Shown here one piece after another: positions 45,989 to 55,771 of a stretch of DNA of 64,000 bases. Origin of the DNA: Demequina iriomotensis (GTDB taxonomy: Bacteria > Actinomycetota > Actinomycetes > Actinomycetales > Demequinaceae). The DNA lies in NCBI RefSeq assembly GCF_000971395.1, contig NZ_BBME01000010.1, forward strand, positions 186,001 to 250,000. The letters run 5' to 3'. Numbering within the stretch: position 1 is the stretch's first letter; each line of letters begins with the position of its first letter. A model generated the notes under the pieces. The model was not told the origin of the DNA. It saw only the letters and a list, made by a program, of their open reading frames with translations, and searched no databases. Both the position numbers and the translations under genes were made by a program.

Positions 45989-46312
45989 GTGAGCGAACCG
46001 CACTCCGCCGCGCGCGCGCATCCCGTCGCGGGCTGGTACGCCGATCCCGATCACGCCGGATTCCTGCGCTACTGGGACGGCGCCGTCTGGACCGAGCACA
46101 CCCGGCTCACATCCTCCTCGGAGCCCGCCCGGCGCGAGCCGCGCCACCGCCTGGGCACGGCCGCCGTGCTCGGCATCATCGCGTCGGTCGCGCTGCTGGG
46201 CGTCGCGCTGGTCGCCATCGCCATCGCGGCCGAGCGCGAGGAGCTCGAGGACGCCGCCCAGGTGCCGATCGCGGTGATCTCCTCGGTCGCGACCCCCACC
46301 TCGGAGTCGTAG
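45989..46312 (+). CDS. DUF2510 domain membrane protein
   Basis: The 107-residue protein has an N-terminal DUF2510 domain (AGWYADPDHAGFLRYWDGAVWTEHTR) and one membrane helix (LGTAAVLGIIASVALLGVALVAIAIA). The start is GTG 45989 after GAGGGGG. DUF2510 is a short aromatic actinobacterial domain of unknown function, often fused to membrane segments. The gene lies 40 bases before pabC but no functional link is evident. Confidence 0.8.
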   Translation: MSEPHSAARAHPVAGWYADPDHAGFLRYWDGAVWTEHTRLTSSSEPARREPRHRLGTAAVLGIIASVALLGVALVAIAIAAEREELEDAAQVPIAVISSVATPTSES

Positions 46313-46352
46313 GGACCCCACCCGCGCTACGGTGGCCGTTCAGGAGGTCACC

Positions 46353-47240
46353 ATGCCCACACTCGTGATCTGCGGCGCGCCGGCCGCCGGGATGCCCGGC
46401 GCATCGTCCCGTCTGGCCGGGCCGGACGATGCGGCGATCCGCGTCACCGACGCCGGCCTCACGCGCGGTGACGGCGTGTTCGAGACGGTCGGCGTCCACG
46501 GCGGGCGGATGCACGATCTCGAGCCGCACCTCGAGCGCCTCGCTCAGTCCGCCGCGATGCTCGACCTGCCCGCGCCCGACCTGGGCGTGTTCCGCGACGC
46601 GATCGCCCTCGCGGTGCGCTCCCTGCTCGACGGGCTCGACGAGGTGCCCGCGACCGCGCTGTGCAAGGTGGTCTACACGCGCGGCCCCGAGGGCGTCGAG
46701 GGCGCGCCTCCGACGGGCTTCGCGTTCGCCGACGTCTACCCCGACGTCACCCGCGAGCGCACCGAGGGCATCGCGGTGCTCACGCTCACGCGCGGCTACC
46801 CGCACGGCATCGGCGCGGAGGCGCCGTGGCTGCTCGTCGGCGCGAAGACGCTGTCGTACGCCGTCAACATGGCGGCGCTGCGCCACGTCAAGGCGCGCGG
46901 CGCGCAGGAGGCGATCTTCACCACGAGCGACGGGTTCGTGCTCGAGGCGCCGCGCGCGACCGTGCTGATGCGGCACGGCGACCAGGTGGTGACCCCCGCG
47001 GTGGACGGCGGCCTGCTGCACGGCACCGCGCAGCGTGCGGCGTTCGAGGCGCTCGAGCGGCACGGGCTCGCCTGCACGTACCGCGATGTCCGCGTCGACG
47101 AGCTGGCGACCGCGGACGCGCTGTGGCTCACCGACTCCGTCAACCTGCTGCGCCCCATCCGCGAGCTCGACGGGCGCGCCTACGCGGTCGACGCCGCGCT
47201 CACGGGGGCGGTCAACGAGGAGATGCTCGCGGGAGGCTGA
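46353..47240 (+). CDS. pabC: Aminodeoxychorismate lyase (class IV PLP enzyme)
   Basis: The 295-residue fold-type IV aminotransferase family protein has DAGLTRGDGVFETVGVHGG at the N-terminus, the PLP Lys in VGAKTLSYAVNMAAL, and VLEAPRATVLM and LLHGTAQRAAFE phosphate-binding segments. PabC releases p-aminobenzoate for folate. Branched-chain aminotransferase or D-amino-acid transaminase are alternatives within the fold. ATG 46353 follows AGGAGG. Two GGACGATGCG copies form a perfect inverted pair near the 5' end (46400-46433). Confidence 0.8.
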   Translation: MPTLVICGAPAAGMPGASSRLAGPDDAAIRVTDAGLTRGDGVFETVGVHGGRMHDLEPHLERLAQSAAMLDLPAPDLGVFRDAIALAVRSLLDGLDEVPATALCKVVYTRGPEGVEGAPPTGFAFADVYPDVTRERTEGIAVLTLTRGYPHGIGAEAPWLLVGAKTLSYAVNMAALRHVKARGAQEAIFTTSDGFVLEAPRATVLMRHGDQVVTPAVDGGLLHGTAQRAAFEALERHGLACTYRDVRVDELATADALWLTDSVNLLRPIRELDGRAYAVDAALTGAVNEEMLAGG

Positions 47241-47275
47241 CCGCGCCCGGCCCCGCCCCGCCCCGCCCCACCCCG

Positions 47276-47370
47276 GACACTGGCAACGGAGTGGGTCCCG
47301 GTGTGCAGGCGTGTCGCGCCAATCCCGCCTCGCTCGCCCGCGTGTCGCGGCGAGATCCGTTGCCAGTGTC
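47276..47370. repeat. Nested palindromic intergenic element B
   Basis: Arms GACACTGGCAACGGA (47276-47290) and TCCGTTGCCAGTGTC (47356-47370) are a perfect 15-bp inverted repeat, 95 bases in all. The right arm runs into the stop codon of the sulfurtransferase gene (47369-47371). A run of CCCCG pentamers (47249-47275) precedes it. Element C upstream of the same gene has related arms. It separates the convergent pabC and sulfurtransferase genes. Confidence 0.7.
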
Positions 47371-48268
47371 AGCGCGCCTGCTGGCGCGCCACGTGACCCT
47401 TCGCGTGCGGCAGCGGGTGACCGATCCGGCCGAAGTCCTGCTGCCCCGTCGCGACGGGCCGTCCCGGGGTGTTGGCCCACTCCGACCACGAGCCCGCATA
47501 CAGCGCCGCATGGAAGCCGGCGATCTCGAGCGCGACGATCTGATGCGCGGCCGTCACCCCGGAGCCGCAGTACACCGCGACGTCGTCGGCGCCGTCGATG
47601 CCGAAGTCCGCGAAGCGCTCGCCCAGCCCGCCGCGGCCGTAGAAGCGACCGTCCTCCGCGAGGTTGTCCGTGGTGGGCGCGTTGATCGCGCCGGGGATGT
47701 GCCCGGCCACGGGATCCATGGGCTCGATCTCGCCGCGGAAGCGCTCGGGAGCCCGCGCATCGAGGAGGAAGCCGTGCGACGGCCACTCCGCCGCCTCGTC
47801 CGCGTCGATGACGGGCATGCGGTCCCAGTCCAGCGCGATGCCGCCACGCGCCGGGTGCGACGGTCCCGACGCGACCGGACGGCCCGCGCCGGTCCACGCC
47901 GCGAACCCGCCGTCGAGAATGCGGACGTTCGCCACCCCGGCGTGACGCAGGAGCCACCACGCGCGCGCGGATCCGTACGAGGGCCCGCCGTCGTACGCGA
48001 CCACCGCGTCGCCGTCGTTCAGACCCCAGCCGCGGGCTGCGTGCTCGAGCGCCTCGCGGGTGGGAAGCGGATGACGGCCGCGCGCCGGGTCGCCGATGTC
48101 CGCGAGCTCCGTGTCGAGGTCGACGTACACCGCGCCCGGGATGTGGGAGGCCTCGAAGTCCGCGCTCCCGTCGGGCTGCGCGAGCGACCATCTGACGTCG
48201 AGCAGCCGCGGCGGCGCGGACGATGCGAGGGCCTCGGCGAGCTCGAACGTGTCGATCAGGAGGGTCAT
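47369..48268 (-). CDS. sseA: Thiosulfate/3-mercaptopyruvate sulfurtransferase (two rhodanese domains)
   Basis: The 299-residue protein has an inactive N-terminal rhodanese domain (about 10-145, VVAYDGGPSYGSARAWW without the Cys) and a catalytic C-terminal one with VAVYCGSGVTAAHQIVAL. CGSGVTA is characteristic of the mercaptopyruvate sulfurtransferase type. It moves sulfane sulfur to thiol acceptors or cyanide. ATG 48268 has GGAG upstream. The gene is bracketed by palindromic elements B and C. Confidence 0.9.
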   Translation of the reverse strand: MTLLIDTFELAEALASSAPPRLLDVRWSLAQPDGSADFEASHIPGAVYVDLDTELADIGDPARGRHPLPTREALEHAARGWGLNDGDAVVAYDGGPSYGSARAWWLLRHAGVANVRILDGGFAAWTGAGRPVASGPSHPARGGIALDWDRMPVIDADEAAEWPSHGFLLDARAPERFRGEIEPMDPVAGHIPGAINAPTTDNLAEDGRFYGRGGLGERFADFGIDGADDVAVYCGSGVTAAHQIVALEIAGFHAALYAGSWSEWANTPGRPVATGQQDFGRIGHPLPHAKGHVARQQAR

Positions 48269-48287
48269 GATCTCCAACGTACTCCCG

Positions 48288-48384
48288 TGACACTGACAAC
48301 GGATCTGAAAGCGACGCGCCGGTGGCCGGCCCGGAAACGGGCCGCTCCACCGGCGCGTCGCGCCGAACTCCGTTGCGACTGTCA
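48288..48384. repeat. Nested palindromic intergenic element C
   Basis: The outer arms begin TGACACTGACAACGGA (48288-48303) and end TCCGTTGCGACTGTCA (48369-48384), with three mismatches. Inside is a perfect 15-bp stem (48311-48325 with 48347-48361) and a CGGCCCG-GAAA-CGGGCCG tip (48327-48344). It sits 17 bases after the ileS stop and before sseA, so it probably terminates or caps the ileS transcript. Confidence 0.7.
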
Positions 48385-48400
48385 GGAGGGTGGGGCCGGT

Positions 48401-51400
48401 TCAGGCCTTCGCGACCTCCACGGCCACGTCCGCACCCTCAGCCACGCGCACCTCGACCGCGAGCACCTCGCCCGCGATGAGCTCCCGGTGGGTCGCGACG
48501 GCGTCCAGCCGCTCCGCCGGGACGGTGAGCGAGAGCACGATGCGGTCGGACACGTTGAGGCCCGCGGACTTGCGCTCGTCCTGGATGGAGCGGATGAGGT
48601 CGCGCGCGAAGCCCTCGGCCTCGAGCTCGGAGGTGATCTCCGTATCGATCAGGACGAATCCGCCCTGCGCGAGCACCGCGGCGGCCACGTCCTCCGAGCC
48701 GATCACCGTCTCGAGCTCGTACTCGCCCTCGACCAGCGCGATGCCGCCGGACGTCACCACGCCGTCGTCCTCGCTCCAGTGCCCCGTCTTGGAGCCCTTG
48801 ATCGCGGCCTGCACGTCCTTGCCGATGCGCGGTCCGGCCGCGCGGGCGTTGACGGTGAGGCGGCGCTCGACCGGGTTCGCCGCGGTGAACGCCGCGACTG
48901 TCACCAGGGACACGCCCTTGACGTTGAGCTCGGACGCGATGAGGCCGGCGTAGGCCTCGAGCGCCGCCGGGTCCTCGACCGCGACCTCGAGCGAGGTGAG
49001 CGGCTGGCGGACTCGGATCTGCTCCTTCTTGCGCAGCGCGTGGGCGGAGGACACGACCTCGCGGACCTGGTCCATGACCCCGCCGAGCGACGCATCGTCC
49101 CAGGCAGCGGGCGCGACCGGGTAGTCGGTGAGGTGCACGGACCGCTCCCCCGTGAGCCCGCGGTAGATCTCCTCGGTCGCGAGCGGGAGCAGCGGGGCTG
49201 CCAGCCTGGCCAGCGTCACCAGCACCGTGTACAGGGTGTCGAACGCATCCTGGTCCTCCTCCCAGAAGCGGTCGCGCTGAGTGCGCACGTACCAGTTGGT
49301 GAGCAGGTCCATGAACTGGCGCAGCGAGTCCGAGGCGCCCGGGACGTCGAACGCCTCCATCTGCGCCGTGACGTCGCGGACCAGCTCCGCGGTCTTGGCC
49401 AGCACGTACCGGTCCATCACCGGCAGCGACGCGACCCGCGCATCGTCCACCTCGACGCCGAGCACGCCGGCCCCGCCGGCGGCGGCACCCGCGTACAGCG
49501 TGAAGAAGTAGTACGTCGACCACAGCGGCAGCAGCACCTGGCGGACGCCCTCGCGGATGCCCTCCTCGGTGACCACGAGGTTGCCGCCGCGCAGGATCGG
49601 CGAGGACATGAGGAACCAGCGCATCGCGTCCGAGCCGTCGCGGTGGAACACCTCGTTGACGTCCGGGTAGTTGCGCAGCGACTTCGACATCTTGCGCCCG
49701 TCGGAGCCGAGGACGATGCCGTGGCTGACGCACGTCTTGAACGCCGGGCGGTCGAACAGCGCCGTCGCGAGCACGTGCATGACGTAGAACCAGCCGCGCG
49801 TCTGGCCGATGTACTCGACGATGAAGTCCGCGGGGTTGTGCCCGTCGAACCAGTCACGGTTGTCGAACGGGTAGTGCACCTGGGCGAACGGCATCGAGCC
49901 CGAGTCGAACCACACGTCGAACACGTCGCTGATGCGGCGCATCGTCGCCTTGCCCGACGGGTCGTCGGGGTTCGGCCGGGTCAGGTCGTCGATGAAGGGA
50001 CGATGCAGGTTGGGCTCGCCCTTGTCGTCCAGCGGGAGGCGGCCGAAGTCGCGCTCGAGCTCCTCGAGCGAGCCGTACACGTCCGTCCTCGGGAAGGCAG
50101 GGTCGTCCGAGACCCACACCGGGATGGGCGTGCCGAAGTACCGGTTGCGGGAGATCGACCAGTCGCGCGCACCCTCGAGCCACTTGCCGAACTGCCCGTG
50201 CTTGATGTGCTCGGGCACCCACGTGATGTCCTCGTTGAGCTCGACCATGCGGTCGCGGAACTCGGTCACGCGGATGAACCACGAGCCCACCGCGCGGTAG
50301 ATCAGCGGGTTGCGGCAGCGCCAGCAGTGCGGGTAGCTGTGGTCGTAGGTCTCGTGGCGGAGCACGATGCCCGCCTCCTTGAGCTCCGCGATCACCTTCG
50401 GGTTCGCGTCGAAGACCTGCAGGCCCTCGTACTGCGGGAACTCGGACGTGAAGCGGCCCTTGGAGTCGATGGGCATGACCGGCTCGATGCCGGCCTCCTG
50501 GCACACGAGCATGTCGTCCTCACCGAAGGCCGGGGCCAGGTGGACGATGCCGGTGCCGTCCTCGGTGGACACGTAGTCCGCGGCGAGGACCTGGTGGACG
50601 TTGTCGCGGTCCCCGTACGTGGCGAACGGGGCGACGTAGCGCAGCCCCGCGAGCTCGGAGCCGGACACCGTCGCAAGGGTCTCGACGCCCTCCCCCAGCT
50701 CGCGGGCGTACGCACCCACGCGCGCCGAGGCGAGGACCAGCCTCCGGCCCGCGAAGGCGCCCTCGACGGGGCGGACCACGGAGTACTCGATCTCCGGCCC
50801 GACCGCGACCGCAAGGTTGCTCGGCAGGGTCCAGGGCGTGGTGGTCCAGATGATGACGGCAGCGTCGGCGAGCTCGCCCGGGGCGTCGATCAGCGGCATC
50901 AGCACCGTGAGCGCAGGGTCCTGGCGCATCGCGTAGACGTCGTCGTCCATGCGCAGCTCGTGGTTGGACAGCGGGGTCTCGTCGCGCCAGCAGTACGGCA
51001 GCACGCGGTAGCCCTCGTACGCGAGGCCCTTGTCGTAGAGCTCCTTGAAGGCCCAGATGACGGACTCCATGAAGGTGACGTCGAGCGTCTTGTAGTCGTT
51101 CTCGAAGTCGACCCAGCGCGCCTGGCGGGTGACGTACTGCTCCCACTCCTTCGTGTACTTCAGCACCGACTGCTGGCACGCGTCGTTGAACGCCGCGATG
51201 CCCATCTCCTCGATCTGCGACTTGTCGGTGATGCCGAGGATGCGCTCCGCCTCGAGCTCCGCCGGAAGGCCGTGCGTGTCCCAGCCGAAGCGGCGCTCGA
51301 CGCGCTTGCCGCGCATCGTCTCGAAGCGCGGCACCACGTCCTTGGCGTATCCCGTGAGGAGGTGCCCGTAGTGCGGGAGGCCGTTCGCGAACGGCGGGCC

Positions 51401-51592
51401 GTCATAGAAGACGAACTCGTTGTTGCCGTCCTCGGTGCGCGCGGGACGGTTGTCGATCGACGCCTGGAACGTCCTGTCCGCCTCCCAGTACGCGAGCACG
51501 TCCGTCTCGATGGACGGGAAGTGCGGCGACGGAGGCACCTCGGCGTGGGAGCCGGGCTCGGACGTGCGGTGAAGGGGGTAGCGCTGCGTCAT
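48401..51592 (-). CDS. ileS: Isoleucyl-tRNA synthetase
   Basis: The 1063-residue class I synthetase charges tRNA-Ile. HIGH appears as PHYGH in [19 protein letters not shown] in [12 protein letters not shown], with CP1 editing and anticodon-binding domains between and after. The length and sequence fit the eukaryotic-like (IleS2) group common in actinobacteria. I start it at ATG 51592 with GAGGAAC upstream, not at the longer reading through the leader. A T-box leader precedes it. Four GACGATGCG copies lie inside. Confidence 0.95.
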   Translation of the reverse strand: MTQRYPLHRTSEPGSHAEVPPSPHFPSIETDVLAYWEADRTFQASIDNRPARTEDGNNEFVFYDGPPFANGLPHYGHLLTGYAKDVVPRFETMRGKRVERRFGWDTHGLPAELEAERILGITDKSQIEEMGIAAFNDACQQSVLKYTKEWEQYVTRQARWVDFENDYKTLDVTFMESVIWAFKELYDKGLAYEGYRVLPYCWRDETPLSNHELRMDDDVYAMRQDPALTVLMPLIDAPGELADAAVIIWTTTPWTLPSNLAVAVGPEIEYSVVRPVEGAFAGRRLVLASARVGAYARELGEGVETLATVSGSELAGLRYVAPFATYGDRDNVHQVLAADYVSTEDGTGIVHLAPAFGEDDMLVCQEAGIEPVMPIDSKGRFTSEFPQYEGLQVFDANPKVIAELKEAGIVLRHETYDHSYPHCWRCRNPLIYRAVGSWFIRVTEFRDRMVELNEDITWVPEHIKHGQFGKWLEGARDWSISRNRYFGTPIPVWVSDDPAFPRTDVYGSLEELERDFGRLPLDDKGEPNLHRPFIDDLTRPNPDDPSGKATMRRISDVFDVWFDSGSMPFAQVHYPFDNRDWFDGHNPADFIVEYIGQTRGWFYVMHVLATALFDRPAFKTCVSHGIVLGSDGRKMSKSLRNYPDVNEVFHRDGSDAMRWFLMSSPILRGGNLVVTEEGIREGVRQVLLPLWSTYYFFTLYAGAAAGGAGVLGVEVDDARVASLPVMDRYVLAKTAELVRDVTAQMEAFDVPGASDSLRQFMDLLTNWYVRTQRDRFWEEDQDAFDTLYTVLVTLARLAAPLLPLATEEIYRGLTGERSVHLTDYPVAPAAWDDASLGGVMDQVREVVSSAHALRKKEQIRVRQPLTSLEVAVEDPAALEAYAGLIASELNVKGVSLVTVAAFTAANPVERRLTVNARAAGPRIGKDVQAAIKGSKTGHWSEDDGVVTSGGIALVEGEYELETVIGSEDVAAAVLAQGGFVLIDTEITSELEAEGFARDLIRSIQDERKSAGLNVSDRIVLSLTVPAERLDAVATHRELIAGEVLAVEVRVAEGADVAVEVAKA

Positions 51593-51599
51593 GCGTTCC

Positions 51600-51815
51600 T
51601 CGTGGTGGTCCAGGCGATCTTCTGTGATGCGAGGACGCCGCGTCCCGAGGGACGATGCGCGGTACCACCCCGCTTGCGACCTCCCCTTGCGGGGCGGCCG
51701 CCGCTCGTTGTCGCTGTGACGGGCTGCCCGTGCGGTTCTACTGGGGCCAGGCCCGTTCTTCCGCAAGCTCGCCGGTGATGGCCGGGTCGACGCTGTGCGT
51801 CCTAGCGTACCGGAG
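51600..51815 (-). promoter_or_regulatory. T-box riboswitch (ileS)
   Basis: On the minus strand the conserved T-box GGGTGGTACCGCG lies at 51670-51658. Upstream, CCGGCCATCACCGGCGAGC supplies an ATC (Ile) specifier at 51779-51777, and GGAAGAACGG and TAGAACCG follow, as in actinobacterial ileS T-boxes with a short stem I. These mostly control translation by freeing the ribosome-binding site when uncharged tRNA-Ile binds. Boundaries are approximate. One GACGATGCG copy (51651-51659) overlaps the last bases of the T-box. Confidence 0.85.
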
Positions 51816-51937
51816 GCCGCTCGGGACCCGGGCTTCCGACGCCGACCTGCGCCGCGCATCGTCCAGGCGCACACTGAAACCGAGCGGCGCCTCGCGCGTC
51901 GGACGCCGCGCGTCCCCCCAGGCGCGCGGGAGGGGTC

Positions 51938-52336
51938 ATGTTCAAGGACAGCACGGCGTTCGGGAGCTTCTCCACGGACTCCGTCGCGAAGGCGCGCGAC
52001 TTCTACGGAGGCACGCTCGGGCTCGAGGTCGAGTACCGCGACGACGAGGGCATGGGGCCCATGCTCCGCATCCACCACCCCGGTGGCGGATCGACGCTCG
52101 TCTACGAGAAGGAGGATCACCAGCCCGCGACCCACACGGTGCTGAACTTCGCGACGGACGACTTCGAGTCGACCGCGGCGGAGCTCCGGAGCAAGGGCGT
52201 CGCGTTCGAGCAGCTGCCGTGGACCGGCGAGGACGGCGTCGCGCGAGACGTCGACGGGATGATGCCGTCGATCGCGTGGTTCAAGGACCCGGGCGACAAC
52301 TGGATCGCGGTGATGGAGGGGCCCGGTGTCGACTGA
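51938..52336 (+). CDS. VOC-superfamily (glyoxalase-like) protein
   Basis: The 132-residue protein starts [31 protein letters not shown], the beta-alpha-beta start of VOC folds. It ends [13 protein letters not shown], with a metal-position Glu in the final strand. VOC proteins include glyoxalase I, dioxygenases and antibiotic-binding proteins. Substrate is unknown. A GGGAGGGG ribosome-binding site precedes ATG 51938. The upstream 120 bases to the T-box show no other gene. Confidence 0.8.
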   Translation: MFKDSTAFGSFSTDSVAKARDFYGGTLGLEVEYRDDEGMGPMLRIHHPGGGSTLVYEKEDHQPATHTVLNFATDDFESTAAELRSKGVAFEQLPWTGEDGVARDVDGMMPSIAWFKDPGDNWIAVMEGPGVD

Positions 52337-52371
52337 CACGTGCGCGGGAGGCTCCCGGTAGCGTCGGGGCC

Positions 52372-54009
52372 ATGACGGATCTCCTCTCGCTCGCGGACGA
52401 GTACTACGCCTACACGCTCGGCCTGAGCCCGCTCGGCCTCATGTGGGACGGACGGCTCGAGCACCTGGCCGAGTGGGATGACGTGACCGTCGAGGGCCGC
52501 GCGCGGGCGCGCGAGCGGCTGCTCGGATACGCCGAGGCCGCGGAGGCGATCGACCCGGGCGAGGACCTCCGGGCGCTCGCGCTGCGCGACGCGGTCGCCG
52601 CGCACGCGCGCTCGACCGCTCTGCAGCTCGCGTGGGAGCCCGAGCTCACGCACCTCAACCCGACCGTGGGCGCATGGGAGAACGTCCTGTCGTTCATCGA
52701 CGCGTTCCCGCTGCGGACCGCCGCGCACGGCGAGGACTACCTCGCCAAGCTGCGCGGCCTGCCGCGCTTCCTCGACGCGCTGCTCGACGTGGCCGAGGCC
52801 GCCGCGGACGAGGGCCGCGTCGCGCTCGCGCGGCACCTGCGCGACACGGCACTCTCCGCCGAGCGCTACCTCGCCGCCGCGCGCACCGGCGACGACCGCC
52901 TGTGCGCGCAGGCGCCGCCCACCGAGGTGGACGAGCAGACGCGTGCCGCCTGGTCCGCCGCGCGCGACCGCGTGGTCGCCGAGGAGGTGCATCCGGGGGT
53001 GGCGCGCTTCGCGGACCGGCTCGTGCGGCTCGCCGAGCGCGGCCTCCCGGACGAGCGGCCCGGGCTCGTCCACCTGCCCGGCGGCGCGGACGTCTACCGC
53101 GACCGCATGTGGTCGCATCTGCAGCTCGACATGACGGCCGAGGAGGTCCATGAGCTGGGGCTGCGGCAGGTCGCGCTGCTCGAGGACGAGTACCGCGAGA
53201 CCGCCGGTCCGCTGCTCGGCACGGACGACGTCGCCGAGATCTACGCGCGCCTGCGTGACGACGAGTCGCTGCGCTACACCCGCGCGGAGGACGTGGTGCG
53301 TGACGCCGAGGCCGCTCTCGCCCGCGCCGAGGCGGCCTCCCCCGCCTGGTTCGCGACGATGCCCCGGTCACGATGCACGGGGCACGCGACCGACTTCGGC
53401 GCGATGGCGTACTACTCGGCGCCCGTGCCGGCGACGGGCAAGGAGGGCGCCTTCTACTTCAAGACGTCCGATCCGCACGCGTGGGCCACCTACGAGCTCG
53501 AGGCCATCGCCTATCACGAGGCGATCCCCGGGCATCATCTCCAGCTCGCCCTCCACGCCGAGGACGAGTCGCTGCACCCGGTGCAGCGCGAGCTGTTCAG
53601 CACCGCCTACGCCGAGGGCTGGGGCCTGTACACGGAGCGACTCGCCGACGAGATGGGGCTCTACTCGTCCGACATGTCCCGCGTGGGCATGCTGTCGGCC
53701 GACTCGCTGCGCGCGTGCCGCCTCGTGGTCGACACCGGGATCCACGCGCTGGGCTGGAGCCGTGAGCAGGCGATCGAGTACTGCCTCGCGCACTCGCCGC
53801 TGGACCGCTACCACCTCGAGCAGGAGGTCGACCGCTACATCGGCCTGCCCGGGCAGGCGCTGTCCTACATGGTCGGCCGGCTGGAGATCCTCGCGCTCCG
53901 GGCGGAGGCGCAGCGGCGCCCGGGCTTCGACATCCGCGACTTCCACGCCGCGGTGCTCGGGTACGGCGCCGTGCCGCTGGCGACGCTGCGCAGGCTGGTG
54001 CTGGGCTGA
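52372..54009 (+). CDS. DUF885 family putative metallohydrolase
   Basis: The 545-residue protein matches the DUF885 family, mostly alpha-helical and related in motif to gluzincin proteases. The key motif is [16 protein letters not shown] (about 382-397, H-E-x3-G-H-H), with a downstream [19 protein letters not shown] that would supply the third ligand. Activity is not known for most members. It follows the VOC gene by 35 bases with a GGGAGG site further upstream. It appears cytosolic, with no signal peptide. Confidence 0.85.
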   Translation: MTDLLSLADEYYAYTLGLSPLGLMWDGRLEHLAEWDDVTVEGRARARERLLGYAEAAEAIDPGEDLRALALRDAVAAHARSTALQLAWEPELTHLNPTVGAWENVLSFIDAFPLRTAAHGEDYLAKLRGLPRFLDALLDVAEAAADEGRVALARHLRDTALSAERYLAAARTGDDRLCAQAPPTEVDEQTRAAWSAARDRVVAEEVHPGVARFADRLVRLAERGLPDERPGLVHLPGGADVYRDRMWSHLQLDMTAEEVHELGLRQVALLEDEYRETAGPLLGTDDVAEIYARLRDDESLRYTRAEDVVRDAEAALARAEAASPAWFATMPRSRCTGHATDFGAMAYYSAPVPATGKEGAFYFKTSDPHAWATYELEAIAYHEAIPGHHLQLALHAEDESLHPVQRELFSTAYAEGWGLYTERLADEMGLYSSDMSRVGMLSADSLRACRLVVDTGIHALGWSREQAIEYCLAHSPLDRYHLEQEVDRYIGLPGQALSYMVGRLEILALRAEAQRRPGFDIRDFHAAVLGYGAVPLATLRRLVLG

Positions 54010-54067
54010 TCCGCGCCTCGTGCGTGCGTACCCCCGGGGGCAGCACACGATTCGCAAGTTGCCAACT

Positions 54068-54096
54068 TTTACAACGGGGTCAAGGGTGCCTAGTCT
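54068..54096 (+). promoter_or_regulatory. Promoter of the sugar-dehydrogenase lipoprotein
   Basis: TTTACA (54068-54073) and TAGTCT (54091-54096) are separated by 17 bases, ten bases before ATG 54106. This gives a very short or absent leader, and no ribosome-binding site is seen. Just upstream, ACACGATTCGCAAGTT (54048-54063) resembles half of the GACACGAT...CCAGGTT repeat. Confidence 0.6.
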
Positions 54097-54105
54097 TGGT
54101 CCGTC

Positions 54106-55296
54106 ATGTTGCCCCGCCACCGCATCGTCGCGCTCGCGTGCGCGCTCCCGCTCCTGCTGACGGCCTGCTCCTCGCACGCGGAGGGCGGCGCCACGCCCAG
54201 CGCGTCCCGCATCGTCTCCGGCACCGCGCCGACCGCGTCCGCGGCCGCCGACCAGGTGCCGGACGAGATCGGAGGCCCCGCGACGGCGTCGGTGCTGACG
54301 CAGGAGGTGGTCGCCACGGGGCTCACCACCCCCTGGGCCATGGTGACGATGGCGGACGGCTCGCTGCTGGTGAGCGAGCGCACCACCGCGGCGATCAAGC
54401 GCATCCGCGCGGGCGTCGCGACGTCGCTCAACGGGCCGGGCGCGGAGGCGCTGCGCGCCGCCGCGAACACCGAGGGAGCCGGCGGCCTGCTCGGGATCGC
54501 AGTGCTGCCGGGTGACACCACCTACCTGTACGCCTACGTCACGCGCGACGATGACAACGCGGTCCTCCGGATGGAGCTCCACGACGACCTCCTGAGCCAG
54601 CCGACCGTGATCCTCGACGGCATCCCGTCGGGCAAGGACGCGAACGGTGGACGGCTCGCGTTCGGCCCGGACGGATTCCTCTACATCGGCACGGGCGACG
54701 CGGGCAACCCCGATGCCGCGGCGAACCCCCAGTCGCTCGCAGGCAAGATCCTGCGCGTGGTCGCCCGGGGCGGCGCCAAGGACGGCTCGGCCGCGAAGGG
54801 CAACCCTTTCGGGAACCGAGTGTGGTCGCTGGGCCACCACGACGTCGAGGGGCTCACGTGGGTCGCCGACGGGCGGATGTACGCGAGCGAGCGAGGTGTC
54901 GAGACCGATGAGCTCAACCTCGTCGTCCCCGGCGGCGACTACGGATGGCCGGCCTCGTCGGGCCTGGCGGGGCTCCCCGCGGGCACCGCGCTCGGGGCGA
55001 CGGTCGACGGCGTCACCGCGCCGATCGCGACGTGGGATCCGGCGGACGCCACGCCCGGCGGCATCGCGGCGACGCACGAGGGCGTGTACGTCTCGGCCAT
55101 CGTGGGCGATCGCGTGTGGCGGGTGCCGCTCTCGGCCGAGGGCACCGGCGATCCGCACGTGCTGCTCGACGGTCTCGGCAGCGTGCGAAGCGTGCTCGCG
55201 GGCTCCGACGGGATGCTCTACGTCCTCACGGGCAACACCGACGGCGGCAAGGCCGCCAAGGGCGACGACCGCATCGTCCGCATCACCGCCGGCTGA
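54106..55296 (+). CDS. PQQ-type glucose/sorbosone dehydrogenase-like lipoprotein
   Basis: The 396-residue protein has a lipoprotein signal (LPLLLTAC lipobox) and a six-bladed beta-propeller of the soluble glucose dehydrogenase (GSDH) family. Motifs are LTTPWAMVTMADGSLLVSERT, GGLLGIAVLPG, GGRLAFGPDGFLYIGTGDAG and GHHDVEGLTWVADGRMYASERG. The family oxidises aldose sugars with PQQ, but many members have unproven substrates. It is outside the membrane and lipid-anchored. It stands alone with its own promoter. Confidence 0.87.
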   Translation: MLPRHRIVALACALPLLLTACSSHAEGGATPSASRIVSGTAPTASAAADQVPDEIGGPATASVLTQEVVATGLTTPWAMVTMADGSLLVSERTTAAIKRIRAGVATSLNGPGAEALRAAANTEGAGGLLGIAVLPGDTTYLYAYVTRDDDNAVLRMELHDDLLSQPTVILDGIPSGKDANGGRLAFGPDGFLYIGTGDAGNPDAAANPQSLAGKILRVVARGGAKDGSAAKGNPFGNRVWSLGHHDVEGLTWVADGRMYASERGVETDELNLVVPGGDYGWPASSGLAGLPAGTALGATVDGVTAPIATWDPADATPGGIAATHEGVYVSAIVGDRVWRVPLSAEGTGDPHVLLDGLGSVRSVLAGSDGMLYVLTGNTDGGKAAKGDDRIVRITAG

Positions 55297-55301
55297 CGCC
55301 C

Positions 55302-55670
55302 CTAGATCGGGTCGGGCAGCAGCCCGGTGAAGTCGTGGGCGCCGTCGGCGCCGCGCGGCACGGGGCTCGCGGCGACGATCGCGGCGCGCGGGACCGGCCC
55401 GTAGAGGTGCGGGAAGGCGTCGTCGGTGCCGGGTGCCTCCTCGAACTGCACGCGGGCGGTGACCTTCGCCGGGTCGATCTCCAGGAGCACCACGTCGCTG
55501 TCGACGTAGAACTGCTGCGCGACCCAGGCGACCTGACGCGCGAGGCTGAGGTGGATGAAGCCCTCGTCCTCGAGGGTGCGGCCGACGGTCGAGGTCGTGT
55601 AGTCCGCGGTGGCGGCGGGGTCCCACTCGGCGGCGATGGCGAGATGGTAGAGATGCGGGATCTCGAGCAT
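55302..55670 (-). CDS. DUF952 family protein
   Basis: The 122-residue protein reads MLEIPHLYHLAIAAEWDPAATADYTTSTVGRTLEDEGFIHLS and then VVLLEIDPAKV...FPHLYGPVPRAAIV. HLYHLA, GFIHLS and FPHLYGP are the conserved DUF952 motifs, thought to form a small ADP-ribosyltransferase-like fold. Function is unknown. ATG 55670 was chosen because family members start there. Confidence 0.85.
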   Translation of the reverse strand: MLEIPHLYHLAIAAEWDPAATADYTTSTVGRTLEDEGFIHLSLARQVAWVAQQFYVDSDVVLLEIDPAKVTARVQFEEAPGTDDAFPHLYGPVPRAAIVAASPVPRGADGAHDFTGLLPDPI

Positions 55671-55771
55671 CCCCTCATCGTGGCACGCGCTACCTGCGGT
55701 GTCACGCGCTGTGGACGCCGCCTGCGGAGCCCGCTCCGCCGCGATGGTGCGGATTCGCGTCGCCTCGCCGG

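Noticed and set aside
46661..51778. Very long plus-strand reading (about 1700 codons) opposite sseA and ileS
   Set aside because: It is rich in Arg, His, Gly and Asp with no known motif, and is the mirror of ileS codon use in high-GC DNA. ileS on the other strand is unambiguous.
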